The notes under the pieces: model-generated
Told to the model about the DNA's origin: nothing
Databases searched by the model: none
What the model saw: only the letters and a program-made list of their open reading frames with translations
Part shown: positions 54,378-64,000 of the stretch, piece by piece
Layout of the letters: each line of letters begins with the position of its first letter
How positions within the stretch are numbered: the stretch's first letter is position 1
Source of the DNA: Ypsolopha sequella
Lineage: Eukaryota; Arthropoda; Insecta; Lepidoptera; Ypsolophidae
Reading direction: 5' to 3'
DNA: 64,000 nucleotides
Assembly: GCA_934047225.1 (NCBI GenBank)
Contig: OW204012.1
Span: 12,462,001 to 12,526,000, forward strand
Made by a program: the position numbers and the translations under genes

Positions 54378-54758
54378 CTGTAAAAAATAAAATTGAGCTT
54401 ATTCCATACAGGCCCATGAAAAAGAACAAAATTCAATATTGATAGATAGAATAGACTAGCAGTTCCCATACATCAGTTTGTAGCGACAAAAAAGGTGTCA
54501 AATTCTAATGAAATGTAGATGGCGTTGCTAAATCCTCTAAAGAACACGATGCTAAAAAAGACCGATTGGTGACGCTAGTGGCACAGCGATGTCACGTAAC
54601 ATAACAATAATTCCCACTTCGATAATCCACGTCGGCGTGCGGTAGCGATCGGTTCTCTGATAGTGCGTACCCGTGCGATATAAACCTCCTACCTACCGCC
54701 CTTTGTTTTTACGCGAGTATATTACCGATATAATTATCGTTTATACTAATAACTAAAC

Positions 54759-55691
54759 ATGAATTGCATTAAGTGCAACGAACTCGTTACAGACTTCGTT
54801 CAGTGTGGAAATTGTGCTGGGTGTTTTCATTTTCCGTGCGCTGGAGTTACCGAATCTACATATCGCAAGATGGGTGCTGATAAAAAGGCTGCCTGGCGCT
54901 GCATGACTTGCAGAGCGACCCCTGGTTCTTCGGAATCCAATATACTGCAAGTACTTCAAGAGATGAAAGCATTTCGTGCCGAGTTTACTGCCGTTAAACT
55001 GGATATTCAGAATGTGTCGGCGGGTATCATAAACATAAACACAAAGTTGACCGAAATGGAAACACGATTTAATAATGTTGAAGACCGCTTGATTCTGTTG
55101 GAAAACAAAGTGCCTATCATTACTAAACTACAATCCGATCTAACCAGCGCGAACGAAACTATAGCTACCCTCAAGAGCGAAAATAACTCGCGGGAGCAGT
55201 TTAGCCGAATGAATAATATCGAGATTTCGGGAGTACCGTTGACCAAGGGCGAAAACCTAACTATAATACTGCGAGCTATCTGCGATAAGGTCGGCTACGT
55301 GTTAGATGACAGGGACGTCGACTCAATCCATCGCGTGCGTCGATTTCAAAACAAACACGATGGCATTGCAAGCCCCTCTGAATCAAGGGCCCCTGCAATT
55401 ATTGTGAAGTTCACTAGAAGACTTAGCAAGGATCATCTACTAGCTGCAGTACGTGCACGTCGAGGCCTTACAGCCGCAGATATTGGCCACCCTGGAGTCG
55501 CGCACAATCTGTTTGTTTGTGATCACCTTACCGCCTCAAATAAGTTATTGCTCAAGAAAGCTCGTGAGCTGAAATCGCAATTGCATTATTCATATTTGTG
55601 GATCAGGGACTGTAAAATTATGATGCGCAAAAATGATAGCTCAAGAATTATATACACAAATAATGATAGTGACCTTTTGAAGGTGAAATGA
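54759..55691 (+). CDS. CR1/Jockey-like LINE ORF1 with PHD-like zinc finger
   Basis: 310 codons. Residues 1-50 have a Cys4-His-Cys3 arrangement (CIKCNELVTDFVQCGNC, FHFPCAGV, WRCMTC), like the PHD finger at the start of many insect CR1-type ORF1 proteins. About residues 60-145 are helical and suited to a coiled coil (KLTEMETRFNNVEDRLILLE). The C-terminal third (NIEISGVP, SRAPAIIVKFTRR, IYTNNDSDLLKVK) resembles the RRM-like RNA-binding domain of LINE ORF1s. It should bind element RNA. 337 bases separate it from ORF2. Confidence 0.85.
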   Translation: MNCIKCNELVTDFVQCGNCAGCFHFPCAGVTESTYRKMGADKKAAWRCMTCRATPGSSESNILQVLQEMKAFRAEFTAVKLDIQNVSAGIININTKLTEMETRFNNVEDRLILLENKVPIITKLQSDLTSANETIATLKSENNSREQFSRMNNIEISGVPLTKGENLTIILRAICDKVGYVLDDRDVDSIHRVRRFQNKHDGIASPSESRAPAIIVKFTRRLSKDHLLAAVRARRGLTAADIGHPGVAHNLFVCDHLTASNKLLLKKARELKSQLHYSYLWIRDCKIMMRKNDSSRIIYTNNDSDLLKVK

Positions 55692-56028
55692 CTCTGTCAT
55701 TTTGTTAAATTGTATTACGTGTTATTGGTAAAAATACGTGTCAAACTCATTTTACGTTGTGAAATACATATTACTCCAGTTGATAGCTATTTTGATATAC
55801 TTTGTTTTATAATTTTCAGTTATTGTGCATTTTTAATAAAAACTATTGTGACGGGGGCATTTCAATGTACTGATGTTATTATTGTGGGTTGGCGTTTGCG
55901 ATGTAATCTTTTCGACCACACGGGATCATATTATTATTTGTTCCTATTAAAGTTATACTTCCTTTTGAATTTTGAGAAGCATGCGTCGTCAATGTATAAT
56001 ATAAAATGTTGTTTTCCACTTTATCCTC

Positions 56029-58917
56029 ATGGCTAATACGGTTCTGAATGGTTATTACCAGAATGTACGGGGGTTGCGTACAAAGTCACAAAGTTTCTGT
56101 TCTCAAGTCATTCAATCTCATTATCATTTTATATGTATCACAGAAAGCTGGTTAACGGATGATTTTTACGACGCAGAGTATTTTGACGCTAGGTATTCTG
56201 TCTATCGCTGTGACCGTTCTATGGCGGATAGCGGCTTCGGGCGGGGCGGGGGGGTAGCCGTGGCTGTACACAACCGGCTACGGCCGCTGCGTCGCGCCTG
56301 GCCGGTGCCGTCTGGCGCCGCTGCGGATTGCGTTTGGGTCTCGTTGCCACTTGATCGAAAGCATTCACGTTTTTTGAATATAGGATGTCTATATTTACCT
56401 CAAGGGCCTATGTATAAAGAAACCCTTTTATCGTTCTTGGACATAGCAGGGAAGTTAATAAATGATATGCCGAATGATTCATTCTTAATTACTGGCGATT
56501 TTAATATTTCTGACGCCAAGTGGACTAGCAAAAATAACGATCGTGATTTACTTTTGACATGTAGTGGTAATTTTGCTGTTCAATCCCTTAGTGAATTTTT
56601 ATCATTTTCTGACTTAAAACAGTACAACTACCTTGAAAACATATCGGGTAATATTTTAGATTTAATATTATCAACTTCTGAATGCCATATAAATAGTTGT
56701 GATAGTCCACTTACGCGGGAAGATCCATTTCATAAATCTCTTTTAATTGATATCGTTTTAAATGATATTGAACCTCTTGAATCTAGGGACACTTATAGAT
56801 ATAAATTTGAGTTAGGCAATTATGATGAAATAAACAAAGATCTTACAAAAATAGACTGGTATAGTTTGTTTTCAAACCTGTGTATGGAAGATTGCATAGA
56901 CATTTTTAATGGTATATTAAATGATTTGATCTCAAAGTACGTCCCCTCCCGTATACGAAAATCTTCGCCCTCGTATCCTATCTGGCACAGTTTACCTTTG
57001 CGAAAAGTATTAAAAGAAAAACAAAAATATCATAAGCTATGGAAATCATATCAAAATCCGTTAGATTATGAAAGTTTTAAAATTTTGAGAAAGAGGGCCT
57101 GTAAACTGGAACGGGAATGTTTTAATAATTACATGAAATTTTCTGAACATAATATTAAAAAACATCCAAAATTTTTCTGGAGTTATATTAAATCAATATT
57201 TCCAAGAAACTCTCTTCCAGATACAATGACTTACAAAGGTATTCAAGTTACGGGTGGTGAGCGGATCTGTAATCAATTTAATGAGCATTTCAATTCCGTT
57301 TTTGAAAAGCCAGATCAAAACCCTTTAGATTTAGATAGTTTACAAGCTTCCTCCGTTGCTGTATTAAGTATGTCTCGTATTGAAATAACTCAAAGTATTG
57401 TTCTAAAATATTTAAACTCAGTAAATGTTAATAAAAGTGCAGGACCTGATGGAATTCATCCTATTTTTATCAAGAAGTGTGCACTATCATTGGCTTTGCC
57501 AGTCACGATATTATTCTCAAAGTCAATGAGAGATGGTCACGTTCCAAATATTTGGAAACGTGCATGGATCACACCAATCCCCAAAGGCACGGTCAGCAGC
57601 GACATTGAAAAATATAGACCTATATCTAAATTATGCCACTTTGGAAAGATCCATGAAAAAATTGTGACCGATCAGTTATCTTCTGCTGTGCGTCGCTATA
57701 TTACTCCTAGTCAACACGGTTTCTATAGGGGTCGTAGTGTGGATAGTAATCTCCTAAGTTTTACGGACTTTATATTAAATGCCTTAGATAGTAAATTTCA
57801 GGTGGACGCCGTGTATACAGATTTTGCCAAAGCATTTGATAAAATTTGTCATAATATGTTATTACTTAAGCTTTGGCGGCTCGGTATACATGGTGACCTC
57901 CTGCGTTGGATACAATCTTATGTTTCAAATCGTAATCAAGCTGTCATACTTGGTGGTTTTTGTTCAAATTATAAGTTAATTAGCTCAGGGATTCCTCAGG
58001 GCTCCCATTTGGGACCCCTATTATTTACACTGTATATCAATGATATAACAAATAATATAGAACATTCAAACTCCTTACTTTATGCTGACGACACAAAATT
58101 ATTTAAAATTATACGTAACCCTATTGACTGTAATGATTTACAACTTGACCTACTTAAATTTGAAAGCTTTTGTATTGAAAATAATTTATTTTTAAATCCA
58201 GACAAATGCAGTATAATTACTTTTAGCAGGAAGAAGAAACCTATTTTTTACGATTACAAATTATGTAACACTAATCTTAAACGGGTCACACAAATTCGTG
58301 ATCTCGGTGTTATAATGGACTCTGGACTCACTTATGTACCACACATTGATACAATACTCAGCAAATCTTATAAACAATTAGGTTTTATTTTAAGAGCCGG
58401 AAAGCTGTTTCAAAATCCGTTAACTTATAAAATTTTGTACAACAGTTTTGTTCGCAGTAGATTGGAGTTTGCCTGTTCAGTCTGGCACCCATTTAGTAAG
58501 ATTCATATTGATAGACTTGAGAAACTGCAAAAAAAGTTTGTGAAAGCCCTCGACTATAGAACAGGTTATGCTTATCTTGACTATAATAGTTCAGCTGATA
58601 GACACAAAGTACAACTTCTATCCCATAGGCGTGACTACATTGACGCTTGTATGCTTTATAAAATAATTTATAATATCATAGATACCCCCGATTTGTTACA
58701 TAAAATCAACTTTAGAATACCTCGCAGATGTGAACGTGCATGCCGTAAAAAGAATTTGTTTGCTATAGCTCCCTGTAAAACGTGCTATGCACAAAACAGT
58801 TTTGTTAGGCGTGTTTGCCGATTTTACAATGACAATTTAACAAATAACAAATGTTTTGTGTATCTTTTTCCACATTTAAAATATCTGTTACCAGAAAAAT
58901 TTTTAGTTCTTTATTAG
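56029..58917 (+). CDS. CR1/Jockey-like LINE ORF2: endonuclease and reverse transcriptase
   Basis: 962 codons, uninterrupted. Endonuclease (residues 1-230): GYYQNVRGLRTK, ICITESWL, LITGDFNISDAKW. RT (about 480-760): NKSAGPDGIHPIFIKK, RPISKLCHFGKIHEKIV, AVYTDFAKAFDKICHNML, SSGIPQGSHLGPLLFTLYIN and LLYADDTKLFK, so the active-site aspartates are all there. A thumb and Cys-rich end (CERACRKKN, CKTC) follow. The protein should nick target DNA and copy its RNA there. I could not decide between the CR1 and Jockey clades. Confidence 0.92.
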   Translation: MANTVLNGYYQNVRGLRTKSQSFCSQVIQSHYHFICITESWLTDDFYDAEYFDARYSVYRCDRSMADSGFGRGGGVAVAVHNRLRPLRRAWPVPSGAAADCVWVSLPLDRKHSRFLNIGCLYLPQGPMYKETLLSFLDIAGKLINDMPNDSFLITGDFNISDAKWTSKNNDRDLLLTCSGNFAVQSLSEFLSFSDLKQYNYLENISGNILDLILSTSECHINSCDSPLTREDPFHKSLLIDIVLNDIEPLESRDTYRYKFELGNYDEINKDLTKIDWYSLFSNLCMEDCIDIFNGILNDLISKYVPSRIRKSSPSYPIWHSLPLRKVLKEKQKYHKLWKSYQNPLDYESFKILRKRACKLERECFNNYMKFSEHNIKKHPKFFWSYIKSIFPRNSLPDTMTYKGIQVTGGERICNQFNEHFNSVFEKPDQNPLDLDSLQASSVAVLSMSRIEITQSIVLKYLNSVNVNKSAGPDGIHPIFIKKCALSLALPVTILFSKSMRDGHVPNIWKRAWITPIPKGTVSSDIEKYRPISKLCHFGKIHEKIVTDQLSSAVRRYITPSQHGFYRGRSVDSNLLSFTDFILNALDSKFQVDAVYTDFAKAFDKICHNMLLLKLWRLGIHGDLLRWIQSYVSNRNQAVILGGFCSNYKLISSGIPQGSHLGPLLFTLYINDITNNIEHSNSLLYADDTKLFKIIRNPIDCNDLQLDLLKFESFCIENNLFLNPDKCSIITFSRKKKPIFYDYKLCNTNLKRVTQIRDLGVIMDSGLTYVPHIDTILSKSYKQLGFILRAGKLFQNPLTYKILYNSFVRSRLEFACSVWHPFSKIHIDRLEKLQKKFVKALDYRTGYAYLDYNSSADRHKVQLLSHRRDYIDACMLYKIIYNIIDTPDLLHKINFRIPRRCERACRKKNLFAIAPCKTCYAQNSFVRRVCRFYNDNLTNNKCFVYLFPHLKYLLPEKFLVLY

Positions 58918-59132
58918 ATAGCAATTCTTAAACTCAAATTCAGTTGAGCCATTATTTGTAAAAATTATTTACATAAGTTTTTGATTTATTTCGCTTAGCG
59001 GAAATATACGTAATATTTTAAATTAAGGAGACTTTAGGCCTAAATTAATTAAGTCCATTTGTAATGTTAATTTTTATGTGGCTGTTTGTTTCTTAAATAA
59101 ATAAATAAATAAAAAATAAATAATAGATGGCG

Positions 59133-60850
59133 CTGAAATATTCACTGTTAGTGTTGCCAACTTAGCGCCATCTAGATTATGCTTATTTGCAACACTTGGC
59201 GACACCTAGCTGTAACAGATCGGACCTCATCTGTTCACGTCTCAATTCACAAATAAATGTTCTTATAATGAACAGGAAGATTGTTGTATGTAATCAAATA
59301 AATTACGTTTAAATAAATAAAGCAAATTGAAATCGATCGCGTCAAATTACTGATTTTAAATAATAAATACAGTAAACTAAACCTCTGGCCCAAGCAATCG
59401 GTCCAATATTAAATAGATTAAAAACAAACTTTCGATTTCAAACATGATGGTTTCCATTCATGCGTGAACCCTAGCAAACTGTAAGTTATTACAATATAGA
59501 CGATACGGCGGCACTGGCAGTTGCTGTATACCCATCTCACTCGCTCTTATATCTGTTATCATTTTGTCTCTTTTGGTCGATTTCTTATTGGCGTCAAAAG
59601 GACTGCGAGGATTTCATAGGAAAATGGATCTTGTAACGATATGCATTAGGTTGACTCCAATAAGGTGTGAATAGAGAGTGTGGTGAGAACGGAAAGAAGG
59701 CAGAGATTGGTGAGAATAGGGAGTACAGAGAGTACAGGGAGTATAAAGAGAAGGAAGAGTATGGAGAGTATGCAGAGAACGGCACCGAGTATATAAGGTC
59801 ATGGAAAAGCGGTTTGAGGATCAGATATTTTTATACCATCGTCGAAGTGCTGTCAAAAAGTCTCAAGGTGAAGTCTCATACCAAGTTCAGAGTATTGTTA
59901 CGGGGTGGGTTTTCTTTGCTTCAATAGTAGTTTTGTTTTCGGAACTTGCGATTAAAATACGGAATGTGTCAATCTATCTGTTCGTTTGACCACGGGGTCA
60001 TTTCGCGTTCGCGTTAGCTTTTAGGTGGCTGTATGCCCTTTTATCGTAAATAGATTCGGTTATGGTCAATAGTTTTTGACTTTTCCGACTCGGAGATTGA
60101 CACAGACGCGTTTGAATTCGTATAGGGTGAACGAGGAACGAGCTAGATTCCGCGATGTGTAAAGGGTTCGATAATCGTCTTTTCAAGTTCCGAAATTAAA
60201 GTATGTACTTAAATAATGTAGTAGTGCATAGGTCGATTCAGGGGTTGATGGGGAGGGCAGGGAGTATGGTCTCTTCTTAGTATTGCCGGACGTGGAAACG
60301 GGAAGATGTACCAGGGTGACAATGTGGCATAGGGCTAGTCACGGGGAAATCTTGAAGAGTCAGGCAGGGAGCTTACAGAGCGGAAGTCGCACTGGGCTAA
60401 GATTCAGGTCACCTACTGGTGTGAACGACAGAATCTAGTTTTAACCTCCTCTGGAGGGAAGCAAGCGTCTGGGATGGCCTTGCTCCAGTTTTACATACTG
60501 GAAACACATCCCCCATGAAAGGCGATGTTTATGGCAAAGCGTCCGTGCCGTGAAGAGGTTGCGATTTGTTCTAACCTTTGTCATCTGACTGAGCTGGTCA
60601 TGGTCTCATATCTATATATTTATATATACACATGAACATATAGGCTATCCCAGCCAGCGGGGTGACGTCCTTTTTACCTACTGTATCACCCCCTGTCTGA
60701 GTAGGGCAAAGTTTTAGGGTGTTAGGCACACACAGGGGTTCCAACTTGCCCCGCGTCTTTCTGTCGATTAGTTGAGGGGTTGTATGGTGTTTGCTAGCAC
60801 AATATACAACCACACACACGTTTAATTGTAAATGTGAGGTGACGGACCTC
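59133..60850. other. ORF-poor region with a GAGTA-type minisatellite
   Basis: At about 59690-59775 there are repeated GAGTACAGAGAGTACAGGGA-type units. A second AGCGCCATCTA motif, inverted relative to the LINE target site, is at 59164-59174. 60240-60830 is moderately GC-rich (for example CACCCCCTGTCTGAGTAGGG). Nothing coding is supported. Confidence 0.4.
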
Positions 60851-63800
60851 TAGCCTTGAAATCCACACATTTGAAAGCCTAGGAATACTTGATTTTAGGG
60901 CCAAATGTTAGGCAGGTAAATTCCAAAATAAAGTCTACTGTTAGGGTATTAATAATCAATTTTTGAGAAATTATACATAGTGAGAGGTATCAGGTAGCCT
61001 TCATCATGGCTTAGGAAAAATAGGTCAGTACATTTAATTTGGTTTAGGTTATAAGGTTCCAAGTACATAGGGATCTCTGAAAATTATATTTTAGTGGTTC
61101 AGGAATAAGTGTTGTGTGTTCACTAGGTCCATTATTTATTAAAGAGGGTTTTATAAACCCACAGAACCCTAATTTTTAATACTAAAGCATAAGGCTTTGA
61201 TATTGGCCATAAATATGGAATGATATCAGTATTAGAAAACATTTGAGTTTCACCACTTAAGGATCTCTAAATATGATGTACTTATTTAGGTATTTCTTTT
61301 AAGAAATAAGGAGGTTTGAGTTTGGCACAAGAATATGCCTAAATAATAGAGAAAGCATACATAAGTCTTGATTTTGAATTCATGTTGATGAAATGTATTC
61401 TGGACTACAAAAGGTCATAACTGTGGTACCTACCAAACCCTTCTTAAGGTCAGTTCTTAGTGAAAACTAAATTGAAATGATTTGAATCTATATTTATCAA
61501 TAAATAAGAACCTTTTACGTATCAAATCAAATAATCTGATTGTAAGAGTCCAAAAATAGAGTGCAGTGACTTGACGGCATTGTTTGGTTAGTACTTACTA
61601 TCCAGAAGAAAGTTCTTAGGTGAAATAAGAAATAGCTTTGATTTTAATACCCATTTGACTGTTAAATTATTTACTTACTGTGGAAATAGCTCTGGGAGAT
61701 TTTATTCAAGAAATAAGAATAATTTCAATCTTTATCAATAAACTTAAAATACAAATGATGTATTTGTTTGCATAAAAGCTTTCCATTGTCTGGTAAACAA
61801 GGCCTTAACTATTACTATACACCAAATATGGGGTAGTAAAAGTTGTATCTTCGTCATTGGAAATAAATAAATACATCTATGGAACAAAAACTAAGTTCTA
61901 TTAGCAATATTATTACTACTTTACCTAGAGCAGGTATCTCTCTCAAAAGTATATTGAAATTATTCTATTCAGTAGTTATAAAATGGACTACATAAATGGC
62001 TGTGATTTGTGAAGGATTGAAAGGAATTCTTACCCATCATTTACAATTATATAAAGATCAAACTACTAGTATAAAGTAGCTAGTTGCCTATTAAATTCAT
62101 TTATATAAGGTAATTTATATTGGCTAATTTTCATGTAAGGGGTTCATTAAATGAAACCTATGTACACATGAATGAAGGTACGGTAATTAGGTAACTGGTA
62201 TTGAGTCTGGTAATGGTATAAAAAGATGTCCATATGATGAATTGTGTCTTTGGTATGATTAAGACACGTGCTGATGGATTCAACATCTTTTCTAATTTAT
62301 TTTTAATAAATTATGTTTATAATATTTTATAAAACATGTACCTTAATTCAAAGAACTAAGTTTCATTTAAAACAAACAACCGTCTAACTTTGATACTATG
62401 GTTTTGTTCGTACTATATTATGAACTTTACATCCCTAGTTTGGAAAGCCAATATTAATTACTGTACATTATATTTGCTGAGAAATGTCTAAATGAGATTA
62501 AATAAAACACCAATTATCCTAAAATATATTCAACCAAATATTTTTCATAAATTACAGCTGTTACGTCACCTCAACATTCTTTTAAATGTAATTCCTCAGC
62601 TAGAGATCTCTCTTTAGCTATCTAACCTTCTCAAGACACTAAAAGTTAATAGTTCTAGGGACTAAAATTGTTTCTGAGAGCAATCATATATTGTACTTAA
62701 AAGACAGACAGATAAACACTCTTTATTTGGATTCATGCTCATAAGTTTTGAAGTTTGAACTCTTAAATTAGTCTTTCAGTATAATGTGGACTGCTGATGG
62801 GAGCACAGCTCTTAAATATTATTTCAAGTTAATGTTTATTCATTCAATAAAGTGAAGTCTTCTGGCTAGAGCACAGCTCTTAAATTGCTTCAAGTTAACG
62901 TTTGTTTATGATTGATAATAGGTAGTTATTATTATAACGGAATACAACTTTTAATAAGGGTTTGTCTAGCTAACTTTATCTCTGAATCACTTTTAAAAAA
63001 CTTGGGTTCTACTTAAGGCGCGACGTAAGGTTCTAATCTGACGATCACACTTTGGCCATATATCTGTTAAAATCATTTCTATTAAGCACCAAGCGTTAAG
63101 CTATGTAGGTTGTAAGTGGGTTGTTATTGGGAGGGTTCGACGGAGTTCAGTATGAGCAGTAATGGTTTTACAAGAGGTTTTAGTACAATATGGTTAATCC
63201 GTGACCAGGATAGGTATTTGGGCTTATTTCAAGTGATTTGGTGCTTATAGAAATGGTTTGATACAGTAATGTCACCCAGTTTTGGGTACAATTTGTTGCT
63301 CGTGTAAATAGGAGAAGTGATTTAGAGATTTACTACTTTTTTAGGTAAATATGTTTAGTTATAGGTAGTACATAGTGTATTGTAAATTTAGTGCTATGGG
63401 GAAAGACAAAATAAACTTTAAACATTCACTTCTTTGGTAGAATAAAGTTGACTCTCGAGGATTGAATTGATTGCATCATTTGTCTTGAACTTAGGGGGAA
63501 GTGCTGCCATGCAGTTTCCTTCTTGTTGGAGTTTAGTTTAGAAATAGCCTTGCACTCATCTCTGTGAGCCGTTGTGTGGTGTTATGGCATTTACAGTAGA
63601 TGGTAACAGATCACTTTTACACGAGAGTGTGGGGAGATTTTGTCCATCCATGTCCATTCAGAATATAGGTAGTGCTCCAACTTTGTACAATTCTTCAGAA
63701 ATTATGTTGTAGAGAACTCCATAAGGCAAGTCCGGTGTCTTGCCCTTTTATCGACAGTGTGACTGACATCTGTAAGTAAATGAAAAGGTTTATGAAATGT

Positions 63801-64000
63801 TTGGTTATGGTGATGAAAGTTTGTATTTGTACGAACATAATTCAAGAATTTTAATGCTTATTGGCTCTTAGAAATAACGACTATCGCATGAAAAGCTTCG
63901 TTTTCGTGTAATAATTAAGTGTAAATCTAATAATTTCAAAGTAGAATCCAACTGGAAATGTTTACGTTTGAAAAAGCGGTACATACCTTTCTTGTGAGAT
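60851..64000. other. 3.1-kb stretch with no ORF of 60 codons
   Basis: AT-rich, unique-looking sequence, dense in stops in all frames. I recognise no repeat, transposon end or exon. It could be intron or intergenic DNA, or a non-coding transcript. Confidence 0.4.

Larger units (their letters stand above)
54525..59123 (+). mobile_element. CR1/Jockey-like LINE, apparently full length and intact
   Basis: 5' UTR, ORF1 with a PHD-like finger, ORF2 with endonuclease and RT, and a 3' tail of TAAA repeats (59090-59123). TAGATGGCG is found at 54516-54524 and 59124-59132, a likely 9-bp target duplication. Neither ORF shows a stop or frameshift. Lies upstream of exon 3 of sulfotransferase B, on the opposite strand. 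Confidence 0.85.

Noticed and set aside
55710..56036. 108-codon ORF between the two LINE ORFs
   Set aside because: Located in the spacer, hydrophobic and AT-driven, with no motif; ORF2 starts in another frame at its end.
59594..59802. Tyr/Ser-rich ORFs on the minus strand
   Set aside because: Antisense of the GAGTA-type minisatellite.
59900..60230. Possible LTR starting TGTTACGGGG
   Set aside because: No second copy, no TG..CA pair, no primer-binding site or gag-pol frame follows in the window.

Overview
The window is eukaryotic, intron-containing and AT-rich, and almost certainly comes from a lepidopteran insect. Three things point there: a cytosolic sulfotransferase gene family of insect type with small GT-AG exons; interspersed repeats familiar from moths and butterflies (cores such as ACCGGCCAAGTGCGAGTC and ACCGACTTCAAAAAGGAGG); and a lepidopteran-style mix of Helitrons, BEL/Pao, Jockey- and CR1-like LINEs, hAT and Tc1/mariner relatives. 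No rRNA, tRNA, CRISPR or prokaryotic operon is visible.

The only host-type genes I can support are three copies of one sulfotransferase family. Copy A (minus) has coding exons 1-4 at 7819-2794 and runs off the left edge. Copy C (plus, 28567-38652) is a dead, inverted paralogue of A that shares intron sequence with it. It has two TGG-to-TAG stops in exon 2, an insertion in exon 3, and no exons 4-5. Copy B (minus) has exons 3-6 at 54377-41897; its first two exons were not found. Splice phases agree across the copies (exon 1 ends in phase 1, exon 2 in phase 2, exon 3 in phase 1, exon 4 in phase 0, exon 5 in phase 1).

Most of the rest is transposable elements, many nested. 1-2.1 kb: a broken Crypton-like tyrosine recombinase split by a Tc1/mariner-type element. 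9.9-10.9 kb: a large fold-back built from a mariner-like transposase 3' end. 12.1-13.9 kb: a hAT element with an exact 8-bp target duplication, inserted at the stop codon of an older LINE. 14.7-22.4 kb: a complete BEL/Pao LTR retrotransposon (408-bp LTRs, TSD GAGGC) whose gag and pol are separated by one in-frame UGA followed by CUA. 22.6-28.6 kb: two inverted Helitron 5' ends flanking a non-autonomous Helitron with a clear 3' hairpin and CTAG end; one Helitron end is fused to exon 2 of sulfotransferase C. 31.3-32.3 kb: a second Tc1-type element. 36.1-37.4 kb: a hAT-type element whose empty site survives in copy A. 47.5-53.3 kb: a full-length but frameshifted Jockey-type LINE in an intron of copy B. 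54.5-59.1 kb: a CR1/Jockey-like LINE with both ORFs open, probably recently active. About 59.1-64 kb is ORF-poor and I could not classify it.

The paralogous introns of A and C work as built-in controls: some insertions are in one copy and missing from the other, which gives an order of events.
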